Below are positions 44,663 to 57,396 of a DNA stretch of 64,000 nt, in pieces. The stretch's first letter is position 1, and each line of letters begins with the position of its first letter. The notes under the pieces are model-generated. The model worked only from the letters and a program-made list of their open reading frames with translations. It ran no database searches and was not told the origin of the DNA. Origin of the DNA: Patiria pectinifera (Eukaryota > Echinodermata > Asteroidea > Valvatida > Asterinidae); NCBI GenBank assembly GCA_029964075.1, contig CM057136.1, forward strand, positions 4,278,001 through 4,342,000. The letters are read 5' to 3'. The translations under genes were made by a program, and so were the position numbers.

Positions 44663-47055
44663 AATAAACTACACCATTAGAACGATCCGAAAACACTCTT
44701 TCAGCTGGTATATGGTTGATGTATGGACGGCCAAACATATCAACATGCCGCCTTTCTGAAAAGCAGTGAATATATCTGTGTTGAGGGTGTTCTGTGTGTG
44801 GTTTCCTGGTCGACTAAAGTCGCCTATGGGAACCAGCAGGGGGGTTCTTCTTGTCCACAAAAGTCGCCCATGGTTTAAGGTCGAAACACATAATCGACCA
44901 TGTCATGACCACGTCATGACCGGCCATGACTACGAAAATGTCATTGAGTTGTCTGCGCCGTTTACGATGTGATTGAGTAGCATAAAGGGGTACATCGTCC
45001 TGAAATTTTATGTTAAATAGTTTACTTATCCTAGTTCCAAGCTATGGTATGATATAAAGGAAAGTAACTTAATGTCTCACTGTCCCACGAACAGATGGGG
45101 AAATCAAAACATTTTTGTTTACTTCTGATGCGGCGGACAGTTCGAGGGAAAATTGAATTTTAACCTGTTAAATTCGTTCTCGCAAGAGTAACACAAAACG
45201 GCCCCTCTTTAAAGTGTGGACGTTTATATCCTACTTTAAATGCTCTAAATTACTATCGTTTCGTTTAAAACGCGGCTTGTAGCCCAATCGGGCGCTTTCC
45301 AGGATGTAGCGCCCCTTTACCAGTCTTTCATAAAGGTATACCATTTAAACTAAGGAAATGGGCAAGTATGTTACCTGTTTGAGGTAATATTGTTAATTTA
45401 GAATTTGGATTCACAGAATGGTGTTTTTGTATTCATCGTTTGTGTTTCTAGTACAACATGTCCTAAAACATGTATCTTTTGATAGATTATGAGTCCGCAG
45501 CTCTAAATTAAACGTTTCTTAACTTTCAAGTTTTAGTTCACAGATTGTGAACTTTTATTTTCCAAATTGGTTTTTGTCGGGGTTTTTATTTTTACTATTC
45601 TTTAATCATGTCTTAAATATATCTGTGCGTATTATTGTTGCACGTAGTAGAAGTAGTCGTGTTGGTGTTTGTTTTAATTAATTTTAATTTAATTAAGTTT
45701 CTCATTGTCAATTGGAACAGTGTTCGGTCAGTTTCATATTTAAATAATAACAATATTAATCGAGGGCTTTATTGATTAATATATTTACAAAACTTTGCAG
45801 TGATGCACTCTGACTTGTTTTGTATAATTGATTATGTACGAGTATCGCTTTTATTTGTAACCCTGTGGTGAAATTTTTGTTAAACCACTGCAGTTAATCA
45901 ATAATAATAATATCACTCTTTTCTTTCTTTCAGATTTGTCAACCAAAAAGACAACTAAATCTATTTTTTATTACGAGATGGTGGTACTTTATCCATTATG
46001 GCCGGCTGCTAAAGGAACTTAATAATAAAAAGAAACCTGCGTAATCATCGTTTCCGATCTACTTTTTAGAGACCATTCGAACTTGTACGCGACTACGCGT
46101 TCAGGACTCGTTTCTAGCTCAGAACAACCTTCTTGATAATAAATAACTAATTGTTTGAGGTTATTTCACAAGACTCACATATCTACATCTCAAAATTCTG
46201 ATGCGAGTTGTACATTGCCAATTAATGTGCCTGATAACAAGGTATAATAAGGGAATAAATATGTGCTTGGCCAGTCTTAAACAAGTAAGTTTAAAACCGG
46301 CTAGGGGACTGGACGCGGATAATTGCCCGAGCCGAAGGCTTTCGGTCAAAAAGTCAAAACAAGTAAAAAGTCAAGAATTTCCAACGATTTTGTACAACAA
46401 TTGTACTTCATGTTTTATGAAACACTCCTCTGGCCACGTGCCTCACGCGCGTAGTAGTACAAATGTCATAATATGGAAATTGGCGCGCGCACGGCGTGTA
46501 CTGCTTGGTGTGGCGCAGAACGCGGCGGGGTTTTACCGGCGGTTTAAAACCACCCACGCGAACGGGCTCTCGACCAATAGGAATTGGTGAACTGGCTGGG
46601 GTATTTATGATTTGTGGTTTGAAGGCATATTTGATCATTTGCTTTTTCACGCATTTTGTTCGCAACCAATAATAACACCACTCAAAATCCAAAAGAAGAA
46701 TGTTCAAAATCTAACCTGTTAAAATGCCAACTCAGTGGTAATACAGATATTAAGTCAAAAACCATGCACAACCTTTTCATCAGGAACTACGATTTCGTCT
46801 ATAGCACGCTTTATTTCCAAAAAAATTGACAATTTACTACAAAAGAATATTTGTTCTGGATCCGCCCTTTATATACATGCAGGTAGGCCTTTATCATGTC
46901 ATTAAAAAAAACACGAAAAAGGCAACCCGCAGTTCATTTACTGTCAGTGCTCCCTTGAAAAAATGTGCACACCCCTAGGTGCCCCCAGATGTTCTACCAG
47001 CCACATTTCATGATTTCTTATAAATGAAAGCAAGCCAGACGACCTCATTTTACTA
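44663..47055. other. Intergenic DNA between gene B and the LINE fragment
   Basis: A/T-rich with no recognised exon. A short G/C-rich patch with ACCAATAGG lies near 46480-46600, but there is no gene nearby to assign it to. 46660-46760 resembles repeat sequence at 33990-34080. Confidence 0.5.
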
Positions 47056-47300
47056 GTCTTTTTACGTGCCAGCATCTAGGGTGTGCCACGTGTCCGGGTA
47101 AGCGCGTGGGACTTGACTAGAGGCTGAGATATATCAGACGTTAGACAGGAGACTGGGCTTCGTGGATAACGGGTGATACTCAGACTAACTGTGAAACCGG
47201 GAAATGTCCGATCTTAAAAAAAAAAGCAGGTCGCAGGCTCAAATACCGCTCCTCTCGATTTCTCTGTTCAACTTTAAAAATTACACCTTTATTCAGACAC
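47056..47300. repeat. Dispersed SINE-like repeat
   Basis: The opening TCTTTTTACGTGCCAGCATC and the segment through GGGACTTGACTA recur at 57397-57470. A B-box-like GGTCGCAGGCTCAAATACCG follows near 47230. It is probably a decayed member of the same tRNA-derived family. Confidence 0.5.
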
Positions 47301-47644
47301 GATTAAAGAAAAACATTTCCAAAACTGTTTCCTGCACCACAATTAACTCACTTCAACTACTGCATGCTCAATATAAAACTGTTAAGTCGTCTTCAGTCAC
47401 CTGACCTATAGTTTCCATCACGTGACATATTTCACGCATGCGTGTTACAGTAAGTGACCACATAATTGCAGCAAAACAATTGCAGTAGTTTCAGCCTATT
47501 TAATTCCATTGGTCCCAAAGTTGTGCCTCATTTCAGCAAGGCCTATCTCGCTCGATATCATGTCAGTTCCCCCATTACAACATTCTTTTATGTAATATCG
47601 ACCCTTCCAAGGAAGGATATTTATGTCATTTTTGGAAGGCCGCC

Positions 47645-48136
47645 ATAATAATAATAATAATCACAGATAATTAATAAGACACACAGTATCTGGAGAACCA
47701 TTCAAAGGCGCCGGTCACTAGCAAATCACTGTGGTTTAAATGATAGATTGAAAAGATGAGTATCAAGATGGTGTTTGAATGATGACATATCAGTTTGTGT
47801 CTCTCAACTCGTCTGGCAAGGAATTCTAGAGACGCGGTGCACAGCTGGAAAAGGCCCGGTCCTCATAGTTTGCCAGGCGTGTTGTGGGAACAGAAAGTAT
47901 CTGTGATGAAGAAGATCGGAGGCCTGGTTAAGTTGTAACAGGTCTCGTATGTAGGATGGAGCTAATCCATGCAGGGCTTTGAATGTAAGGAGCAGGATTT
48001 TGAATTGTATTCTGTATTTAACAGGAAGCCAATAAAGATTGTATAATATAGGTGTTATGTGCTCGTATGATCTTGTTCTGGTCAGTAAGCGGGCAGACGC
48101 ATTTTGGACTCTCTGGAGGCGTATTAATGATTGCAT
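47645..48136 (-). mobile_element. 5'-truncated CR1/L2-type LINE, C-terminal end of reverse transcriptase ORF
   Basis: From 48136 downward the frame reads LQRVQNASARLLTRTRSYEH, followed by YNLYWLPVKYRIQFK and LLLTFKALHGLAPSYI. This is the hallmark C-terminal region of CR1/L2/jockey-type LINE polyproteins. It then loses coding sense and ends at a TTATTATTATT tail (complement of 47646-47662). It carries none of the catalytic core. It was inserted as a truncated copy. Confidence 0.85.
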
Positions 48137-48183
48137 ATGGAGGCGTATTAATGATTGCGTATGGAGGCATATTAATGATTGCT
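48117..48183. repeat. Three 24-bp tandem repeats at the LINE 5' edge
   Basis: GGAGGCGTATTAATGATTGC followed by (A/G)TAT, repeated three times with one or two changes. It lies at the truncated 5' end of the LINE copy. Confidence 0.85.
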
Positions 48184-48655
48184 AAGGGTATGTAAAGCCA
48201 GTCAGTGTACATTTGAATCAAAAAAATCAGTCTTCCGTTTATATAATGGGTCACCCTGAAACTACCCGTTGATATACCAACAGCCACAAAATATGCTGGT
48301 TGCTGTGACGTGTAGGCTGAAACAAGAGCAGTTTCACTAGACTGCACGCCTAGTCCTGCACCGTATTGTCTTTGCATATTAACCTCTAGTAGAAGTTATA
48401 GAGAGATCACCGAATGTCATACCGATCAGCCAAAGCGTTCAGGAGTAGTCAGTTTCATTGGGGGCGGGGTGTGTCCCCCCCCCCCTTGATACCCGCAGGG
48501 TTTACGCTAAAAGGAGTACCTGCATAAAAAATATTAGCAACTGCATGGTTACAAAAGATAATCTTTTTTTTCACTCATAGTGATGTAACAAGAAACGTCA
48601 TTAAAGGTTTACCACCTCCGGTGCTACCAGCATCAGGGCCAATTTAACGGCGCTG

Positions 48656-48853
48656 CTAAGCACAACAGTTTGCTTAGCAAAAAAAAAAGTCTGGCTTATA
48701 AAAGCAAGTTAATACCAACCAAAACTCCATGTAATGTATTCTGCTCGTGATGTTCAGCTATTGTTTGCTGAGCATGAAAATCACATGGTGTTTTGGCTGG
48801 TAACCTGCTTTTATAAGCCAGACTTTTTGGGTACTAAGCAAATTTTGTGCTGT
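48656..48853. repeat. Foldback MITE just upstream of the UGT gene
   Basis: The arms AAGTCTGGCTTATAAAAGCA and TGCTTTTATAAGCCAGACTT are inverted repeats, bounded by GTTTGCTTAGCA-like and CTAAGCAAATTTTGTGCT-like ends. It lies within the open frame that extends upstream of the UGT start, so that extension is repeat-derived rather than coding. Confidence 0.8.
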
Positions 48854-49027
48854 GAAATTGGTCTGGCCCATGGACTATATAGGGGTATTGATTGGCGTGT
48901 TGTTAGTTCGTTAAAAGAAGCTCTTGACGTCTTGCATAGTTGTATTAAAAAGGATACAAGTGATTTTGAAGTTGCATCGGTGAAGAGAAAACCCAGTAAA
49001 AGCTGGCGATACCGATTGTTTTCAACC

Positions 49028-52000
49028 ATGGGGAAACAAAAAGTTGTGTTTTTTCTAGTGGCTATGTGGCTTCTTGCGGCCAATGGACAAATCACGGATG
49101 GCGATTCAACCGAGGCCAGCGGGAACAACGGACCAACAAGCCGCGTACAAGACAAACTGGACCGGGTAAATCCCGCCCGGTTTGAGAGCGAAGTCTCCGG
49201 GCTGCGCGATCGGGCCTCGTCCGCCTCCGATGCGCCGGGCCTAGCGGGCGGAGGCCCGTCGTTGTCTGCGGCCAACGGCACCTCTAAACGGATCCTGATC
49301 GTTGATTGTATGCTGGACGGGAGTCACACGCACATCCAGCGTATCATGGCCAGGGAACTAGCCTCCAGGGGCCACAATGTCACCTGGCTGACGATAAAAG
49401 ACCTTCTCTACTGGCCCACGGAAGAAGACAAAAAGATGATCAATTTCAGGTTGTTCGATTCGGGCATGGACTATTTGGAGGCTAAGCAAATATTCCTGGA
49501 TTACTGGACGCGTAAGAGTCTAAGCGGGGAACTGACGTCTTTTTCTTGGTAATTGATTTTAAGTACTCAGGCCTCAAGTTTTGTTGTAGTAATACCTATC
49601 GGTACGTTATTCAATTAATAATCATCCTGTACAACTAGACATGGACGTATTTGGCGATCGCCAGTAGGACTGAATTGCACAAACTCAGTTGGTTGGGCGC
49701 GCGCCAGCATGGTATAAAAAAATTCCGGGTTTCTAGTTCCGTTTCAGTCTTTTTGGTCCATCTGAAAATTGACTTCATTACAATGTTTTAGGCCCACCTG
49801 CTGTAAATAAAATAAAGGAATGGTTTATAAAAATAGCCTCAGAATCTTCTAATTTTACATTAGAAGATTTTCAAACGATTCTTTCCATCTGACAAGCCAT
49901 ACCTCTTTTTACAAATTACTTGTCATCAGGTATGCGAAGATGTGGCTTGGAAGGCCGGACGACGATATCAAACGCCTTTTCGACTTAGTCGGAGGCCTTA
50001 ATAGAATGTTATTCCAAGCGACGGATTGCGACGAGCTCCGTGCAGCCAACTTCGACTTGGTCCTTTGCGAATTCAATCGTCCGGCGTGCAGCTCGGTGGC
50101 CCACGACATCCTCAAGGTGCCGTTCATCAACACCGTCAGCGGCGGCTTTCTGGGCACGCGGTACAGCCGCTGGGCCAAGCAGCCCAGCCCTTTAGCCTAC
50201 GTCCCCGAGTACGTCACCGGGTACACAGATATCATGTCGTTCCCCCAGCGAGTCAAGAATTACCTGATATCGGCCGTCACGCTGCTAATCTACGACTACG
50301 TCCTGTTTGCCGACGTGGACCGGGCCCGGGCCGAGGCTGGCCTGGACACCCGGATGGGCACCAAGGAGATCGTGGCCCGCTCCGAACTCTTCATCCTCAA
50401 CTGGGATTTTCACATGGAGTTTCCTAGGCCGATTTCTCCCAACACGATTCTGATCGGTGGGCTGACAATTGGTCCAACCAAACCATTGCCGCAGGTACAG
50501 GCAGACAGCAACAACCGTCTTCCTTTGCACACAATTACAGCTGAAAGTATTTGCATATTTTTCTACGTAAATTCTGATGACATTTTAAAACACATGATGA
50601 TGGCAAGTGGTTGGGATTTATAGCCAGTTGGCATGCATAGGTGGAGTTAGAACTCTCTTCTAGACTCGAAATCCCAACCCATTACATTATCTGTACCTAG
50701 CTTTTGGCTCAGTCTATTTTTATGAAGACCATTAAGAGCCTAGTCTTTGGCGTGCAACACAATCATGTTAAAAATGTTCAGGTTATTTCACGTTTTAACC
50801 AAGCTCCTAAATAAGAGTATAAACTTGCCAGGCGCAGACCCAGAGCGGGTGTTTTGGGGTCAACCCCCGCCCGCCCCCCCCCCCCAATCTCTGTTTTCTC
50901 TTTTTTTTTCATAGAAACATCTGGAAAAAAATGTGGAACCCCCCCCCCCCACGCTCATCTGACTAGGGGATATTTATACACTATAATTCTGAAATATAGT
51001 GTTGATGATCATCGGGTTTGACAGCACCCCCATCGAAAGTATGATGCGAGCCACAAGCCCCCTCCCCCCATTGATTTTACGGAAGCAAATTGTCCACAGA
51101 AAAAAAATCCACATTTGAGAATAATTTTGCGGATGACCCCCCCCCCCCCAAAAAAAATGCTGGATCCGCCCCTGCTTGCACCTGTTTCGAAAGTCTATTT
51201 TTTCCGTATGCTCTTCCTAGGTTTTCGAAGATTTCATCCAGGGTTCAGGCGAGCACGGGGTGGTCATTTTCTCCGTGAGCACACTGCTACACGTCATGGA
51301 CATGGACATGGCGGAAATGATCGCAGCGGCCCTGGCCAGACTGCCCCAGCGGGTCATCTGGAAGTACCTCGGCGAGGAGAGGCCCGGAGCACTCGGTAAC
51401 AACACCATGCTCGTGCCGTGGATCTCGCAGAAGGACTTGATGGGTGAGTGTGCATTGCCATAGGAGGCCAATGGTGGCTGGGGGAACATCTTTACACAAT
51501 GGCAATGAGTTTCGGGAGAACTTCAGGCGTGATCGCCTTACACAACGTAATTGCCACCCAACCTTTTTTTTAAACTGATTATTTTAATGCCTATTGTTAT
51601 TTTCTTGCCTTGACTCAGCGCACGAGAAGACCCGTCTATTGATCTACCACGGCGGCTTGAACGGAGGCTACGAGGCCATGTACTACGGCGTGCCCATTTT
51701 GGGGATTCCCCTGTTCTCGGATCAGGTGGACGATCTGGTCCGGCTCAAGTATCACGTGGGCATGGCTGACTACTTCCCCCAGGGGGTGCGAGGTCTGACG
51801 TCGGAGCAGCTCTACCAGGGGATCAGACGCGTCTTGGATGACCCATCGTAAGTCATGATTTCAGAGTCAAGTTTAAAGTTAAAAGATTACCAAAATTTGA
51901 TTTTTCTACCATAATTCAGACGTCATCTACATTGCATTAGAAGCGTAAAAAAATCTAGAAGTAGAACAGCTCTTGGCGAATTACAGTTTTTATATATCAT

Positions 52001-53055
52001 CATTCCTTTTCACTTTCTTGTCATTTAGATGGATCCAGATCTTTGCAAAACTTTGATCAGTTATACTTTTTTTTCGGGTCAAATAACCGACATATCTGAC
52101 TCTTCCGTGTTATTCAACCCTGTGAGGTGTCATTTTAATATGAGAAGAGTATTTTGACCCGACAAGTGTCAGGTTAAATCTGATTGGATTCAGTGTTGAA
52201 TCTGTCCCAGGACATTAATTAACATTAATTAACATTCGCAACTTAATGGGTCAAAACCGGAAAATGCGTTTTCACGAAGTGTACTATACCATTCTTTCGC
52301 GTGTAAAGTGCCTGCACACTACGCGTCAAAAACGGATTTTGCGTTTTCACGAAGTGACACAAATGTCACGTGATATGCGCGACTCACTTCTGGCGTCATC
52401 ACGAAGTAGCGCTAACCCATTAGCTAATACACGTGGTTAGTGTCACTTCGTGAAAACTCGAAAACAGCGTAATCTGAATTTTGAGTTTTCACGAAGTGAC
52501 GTTATGGTTAATTGGTTTGATAACTCATTAATAGTAATTTATTTCAATGAAAATCATACATTAACGTGACATTCAAGATCCCAGCTTTCAGACAATGTAA
52601 AAAAATATGAATTTTGAGGCTAAAACGATGTTCAGATCACCGTTTCAAAACATCGCCAACTTAAATCGCTTGTATCTCAAAACACACATTTTCCACTTCG
52701 CGGGGGTTAAGGTCACTTCGTGGTGTCGGTGATTCTGTAAGTAAGTAAGCATTTTTCCCTTTCGTCTCGTTTGTACATCGACAGATACCAAGAGAATGCC
52801 ACGCGAGAGTCGGGCAAGTTACGGGACTCACAGAGCGAGCGAGGCGTGACGGAGGGCTTGCCTTTGGCACGGACCGCCCGCTGGATCGAGTACGCCATGG
52901 AACACGGTACGGCGCATCTACGGACGAAACAGGACAGCCTCGCCTGGTACCAGCACATCCTACTCGATGTCGCGTGTATTTATGTAGCGGCGATCGGAGC
53001 TGTTTTATGGGTCTTGAATAAGTTATGTTGTTGTCGTAGACAAAAGCAGGGATAA
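49028..53055 (+). CDS. UDP-glycosyltransferase (UGT family GT1), ER type I membrane enzyme
   Basis: Five exons: 49028-49548, 49930-50494, 51221-51443, 51619-51847, 52785-53055, with consistent phases, giving 602 aa. I chose ATG 49028 (context ACCATGG) because a signal peptide follows (MGKQKVVFFLVAMWLLAANG); the in-frame extension to 48734 crosses a MITE. His100 in DGSH fits the catalytic base. The donor signature runs from WISQKDLM through YHGGLNGGYEAMYYGVP to IPLFSDQ (about 430-472), with the terminal DQ at 471-472. A membrane helix lies near 570-592, followed by a short cytosolic tail rich in Cys and Arg. It would transfer sugar from UDP-sugars to small lipophilic acceptors in the ER lumen. 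Oddities: about 60 residues of low-complexity linker after the signal peptide, and Glu221 where the partner Asp is usual (VLCEF against VLAD). Acceptor unknown. Confidence 0.9.
50829..51174. mobile_element. hAT-like MITE in UGT intron 2
   Basis: It begins CAGGCGCAGACCCAG and ends CTGGATCCGCCCCTG, imperfect inverted ends. CTTGC occurs on both sides (50824-50828 and 51175-51179), a 5-bp duplication as in some hAT groups. It contains long C runs and ends about 46 bp before exon 3. Confidence 0.7.
52269..52723. repeat. Cluster of CACTTCGTG / CACGAAGTG motifs in UGT intron 4
   Basis: TTTTCACGAAGTG and its complement occur at 52269-52281, about 52344-52357, 52398-52409, 52442-52459, 52483-52500 and 52711-52723. 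The pair at 52442-52500 forms a perfect 18-bp inverted repeat (GTCACTTCGTGAAAACTC). Orientation varies and spacing is irregular, so it is not a simple tandem array. Confidence 0.75.
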
Positions 53056-54765
53056 GAGCTTAATCGTCGTACTAACAGTCATACGGATGCGAAGGGCGAT
53101 TTCTAAAGGTTACATAACACTTCATTTTGAATGAAACTACATGTGCACACACATGTTCACACAGGCGGGCGAAATCTTTGAAAATTAATTTCTCCCGTTT
53201 GGAAGACCGTATCTTAATGCAATTTTCAGGGTTTACTTTCCTCATAATGATCCAAGTATATGCTAAAAATCCTTGTGATGTGTTCATTACTTACGTTGAA
53301 ATTGAAAAAATAGTCCTGGCTACGTGTATCATTGAAAGTTGTAACACTGACGTTTGCAATAGCTGTCAATCTTTTCAAACCTCACAATTATTTATAAGGT
53401 TCCTATCCATTATGGTGTGCAGTAAAAAAATTGAGAAAAGCCTCCTTCACGAGTTATTAATTGATAAATATCAATTTTTTGCCGGCTTCCATTGGTCGAT
53501 ACCGAGACCCACGCCAAAACACGCCGAGTGACGCTAATGAATATGCTAATCTACAATACGATATTGTGTGGCTTGGCCGAAATCGGTCAACCGTAGCGCC
53601 TAAGGCACTTTGCTGAACAATGCATGTGACTTGGGTAGGCAGAAATCATCGTCGAAATTTTCCATGGAGATCGTTCAAATTGTAGCACTAGCGTTTGCAA
53701 CAACATAATAAGCTGAAATTCGGAATATACTTAGATGATATGTGTTCAACTGCTCGTGAAATAACAATTTTCAGAAATTCCTAGAAATAGATATAAATAC
53801 AGAGATTTGGGGAAGTTTCCGAACGATTTCTTGCAGACTTGAAGGTCAGCTATACCAGTAACCAGTATTGACGTTTCGGCATCGATGACGGCGATTTTTT
53901 TCACTGACATGAAGCTAAGAATTTCTTCTTCCGTTATAATTTAACTTTTCAATCATACTGTGCCTATTTTCTGAGAAACACAACGTTCAAAAGGCCATTT
54001 TTTTTTGTGGTGCATGAATTTCACTGCTCTGCTATAGCGTCTAAGTACGTAATCGGATTAGCTTTGCCTAACAACAGCAGACGCTTTGCCTTAGCAACCA
54101 CATGACTGCTTATAGGCTGGTACGGGAATGAGAGAATAATAACTGATCCAGCGGTTAATCAGTCAGCCATGCATCATGTGCCATAAACGTAATTGTATTA
54201 ACCTTCTCGCTTCTGAATCACCGATGAGAAAAATCTGCAAAGTTTAGACACTACTTTTAGATGAAAGAAAATACTGAAATTGCTCAATCTGTTCAAAGAA
54301 TATCACTATTTAAACGTAATGACCCTTAAAAAAAAGTCATTGCATGAACCCTTTAACTTAAATGGCGTAAGAGAAGACTCTCTCTATACATATGGATTTC
54401 ATTTGATAGTCTGGTTCCTGCTCCCATACTATGGGGACCGGTAGCTAATTACCATTTAAAGCCATCGATCGGATTACCTGAGCGCGTGCGCAGTATGATT
54501 TTGTATTCTTTAAAAATGTTTACAGCTTTGCGCACGGATGACGGCTAAACACATGATTATAAAATAAGTGCGAGTGCATAAGAAGCTCTGGCGATGATGC
54601 GACGCCGATGGCACATATGGAGCACCATCGTTTGGTCAATTTTCATTTTCTCCTTCTAGATAACGTCCAACCATCGTAATACCACGTAACTATCATATTA
54701 CTGCACATTAGCCTCCATTTAAAAATGTTCATAAACAACTGTATGAATTGTTACAAACATGTTTT
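53056..54765. other. UGT 3' flank and intergenic DNA
   Basis: No exon or clear element is recognised. The open frame at 53127-53531 has no familiar content. Confidence 0.5.
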
Positions 54766-55244
54766 GTTAACTATTAAATTTATTTTGTTCTGTGTTCTTT
54801 TAAAATTTGGTAGTTATATTTAGTGGGAAACATAGGGGCTCATTTTTGGTCAATTTTCCGGGGACAGACATATGCAAAATAGACGCGCATGCGTATTCGA
54901 AGGAGACAAAGCCCGTGTTCCGAAAATTTTCGTCAACAATTATTGTTAACTATTTAATTTATTTTGTTCGGTGTTCTTTTAAAATTTGGGAGTTATATTT
55001 AATGGGAATCTTAGGGGGCTCATTTTTGGTAATTTTTTGCGGGGACAGACATATGCAAAATAGACGCACATGCGCAAGTCCGTGTTCCGAAAACTTTCGT
55101 CAAGAGTGTATTTACTGACGACGGCATATGACACTTGCTCAATTTTTGTCAATATTTTTGGTCAATTTTTGAGGACAGACCGACTGACCGATAGACCGAC
55201 AGACCGATAACCAAGTGACATGTGGAAGCTCCTGCCAGAGCTTG
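54766..55244. repeat. Dispersed repeat, two tandem copies plus GACC-rich tail
   Basis: TGTTAACTATT(A/T)AATTTATT starts two similar blocks at about 54764 and 54944. Both contain GGGGACAGACATATGC and AAATAGACGC. The tail GACAGACCGACTGACC leads into GTGACATGTGGAAGCTCC. A third relative is at 61180-61560, with the same GACATGTAGAAGCTCC ending. Confidence 0.75.
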
Positions 55245-55669
55245 ACCCTAAAAAGGCCGGGGGCGGAATCTGCCCCCCCCCCCAACTTTTTCCGCAATAC
55301 TTTAAATAAAAAAATTTCGTGACCCGAGCTGTTATGACTTTTTAGCCTCGGGCCTTGCGCATCTTTTGATACCCAAAACATAAAATCGGACCACGTGTTG
55401 CCGTGCAGCGAAATATTTTCCGGCGCTACGCGCCGTGAAAATAAATTTTCCCATATACGTCGTGTACACAGAGCAGAATTACCATTCGTACATATGAATA
55501 ATTAATTAGCCATAATTCAAAAATCCTTTGACCTATAGTCATGAAATTTCTTGGTTATGTTTATGATGGGTTGCTCTATGCATGTACCGAGTTTCAAAAA
55601 AAAATGTCACTCGATGGCCGAGATCATAGGGGAGAAGGAATCCGCCCCCCCCCCCGGCCCTTTTAGGGT
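55245..55669. repeat. Foldback element with G/C-run ends
   Basis: The left end ACCCTAAAAAGGCCGGGGGC pairs with the right end CGGCCCTTTTAGGGT. Long C runs lie just inside both ends. No target duplication is recognised. Confidence 0.65.
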
Positions 55670-56433
55670 ATACTCTTACCATAATCAGTAGGCAAACTCG
55701 CTATAGTGTCTCCACGAAGGCAACTTTCAAGCATTTCAACTGCAAAGGTTTGAAGTACTGAAAAGCAGTGCCCCTCTCTTTATCGTTAGTTGCCAGAGAC
55801 ACTTTAGATTATTGAGCGAAAATCTAAACGATCCTTCGTAATTACATGTATTTGTACATCACACATTATTGGCCGCCATTTTTTTCAGTGCAGCAACCCA
55901 GTTGCATTATGGGTGCATCTTACTAGTACTGCATGTAATTTGCATAATTTTGTAGTCCTAAGGACAATAGAGGGACCGGGAATCATTTCTATGTCCACCC
56001 ATCAACCTTTGTAAATCCAGGATCCGTCATTGAGTCGGCAAACGAACCACTTTAGTCCCACATCTTTCATGAGTAAAATATGCTTTGTTAAAAAAAAAAA
56101 AAAGTGCCTCCATTTTTTGCCTACTGCAAACACTGAAAAAATCATGTACACATTATGTCAAATAATATCACCGGAATAAATCCCCTTCATCTAAGATTGG
56201 CGGTTGGTTGATCACGTGTGATTGAATTATTCTTCCCAACCCACGGCCCGGTCACACCCTCGGTACCGTGTCAGTTCCACATTACAAGATTATTTTAATA
56301 TAAAAATATTAATTCTTCCAAGGAAGGATATTCCAGTCATTTTTTAGAACGCTGCCTTAATATGTAAAGCCAGTATACTTGCAGTAAAAAAATAACAGCG
56401 TTGCTGTTGAAACCCCTCAGCCAGAGTCAAGTT
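55670..56433. other. Intergenic DNA
   Basis: No exon is recognised. 56270-56345 (TTCCAAGGAAGGATATTCCA and surrounding) resembles 47560-47640, an old dispersed repeat. Confidence 0.5.
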
Positions 56434-56775
56434 ATCATCCGGAAACCATTAACCTTTAACTCAACATGGTGACCTTGACCTTTGACCTTTGACCCCAGAA
56501 CCAGTCCCAACATGCCTGTACCAATGGGAAGCCCCCTGCCGAAGTTAGACCCCAAAATTTCATTTCTTACTCAAGTTATCATCCGGAAACCATTTACCTT
56601 TAACTCACCATGCTGACCTTGACCTTTGACCTTTTGACCCCAAAACCAATCCCAACTTGCCTACTCCCAAGGGCAACCCTCTACCAAAGTTACAACCCCA
56701 AACAACATTTCTAACTCAAGTTATCATCCGGAAACTAAGCTGCCTGGACGGATGGACGGACGGATGGACGGACGG
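56434..56775. repeat. 145-bp tandem repeat followed by a GGAC microsatellite
   Basis: AAGTTATCATCCGGAAAC starts units at about 56434, 56571 and 56716, the last being short and running into a (GGAC/GGAT)n array (56747-56780). Each full unit contains TGACCTTGACCTTTGACC, giving overlapping DR1-like nuclear-receptor half sites. Repeats of this kind are widespread in marine invertebrates. Confidence 0.8.
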
Positions 56776-57396
56776 TCTAGCCAGACGGAATTGTGAGGTG
56801 ATAGCATTGTGTTCCCATTATCCCTTTTCCGAAGATTCTCTTCTTAGGTGATGTTTTTCTATTGTGAAAATAGTGGGGTGATGTGTCCTGAAAGGAACAT
56901 CACCCCACAAGGGGGGTATGGTCAGAACGGACGGACGGACGCCCTAGGCGATGACAATACCCCTCGAGCCTCTCGGCTGAGGGGTAAAAACGGTTTCCGA
57001 CCTATATGTCATGGCCGGTTTGACAAAACCACGCTTTTGTAGAAACCCATAGGGCAGGTTTACGAGACACAATGTACACTTCAACATTCCTTATTGCATG
57101 GCATTGATGAGGTTGAAATGTGCGAGATACGTTCAGAATCTAAGCTTAAAATCTTCAACGATACTTTTGCCGTGGAAGTCGTCGGTTATCTTGCTGTGCT
57201 CTGATATTTCTTTTGAGTGCGTGTGATGTCACATCGTCTAAACAGCTGTTAGTAATTCTGAATTTTCATTGGTCAATATTCACCGTGTAATGCATTATGC
57301 ATGAAATTTGTCTACCAAATCGGTAGACAAAATGTAAAGAAAAACATAAGCGCTCTCTACGAGATGGTAAAGGCCCTCGCGGCTTCGCCGCTCGAG

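Noticed and set aside
44663..47055. Possible promoter at the G/C-rich patch near 46480-46600
   Set aside because: A CCAAT-like string alone is weak evidence, and no gene starts nearby.
48734..49027. Upstream in-frame extension of the UGT coding region
   Set aside because: It crosses the MITE at 48656-48853, and a good signal peptide starts at the ATG at 49028.
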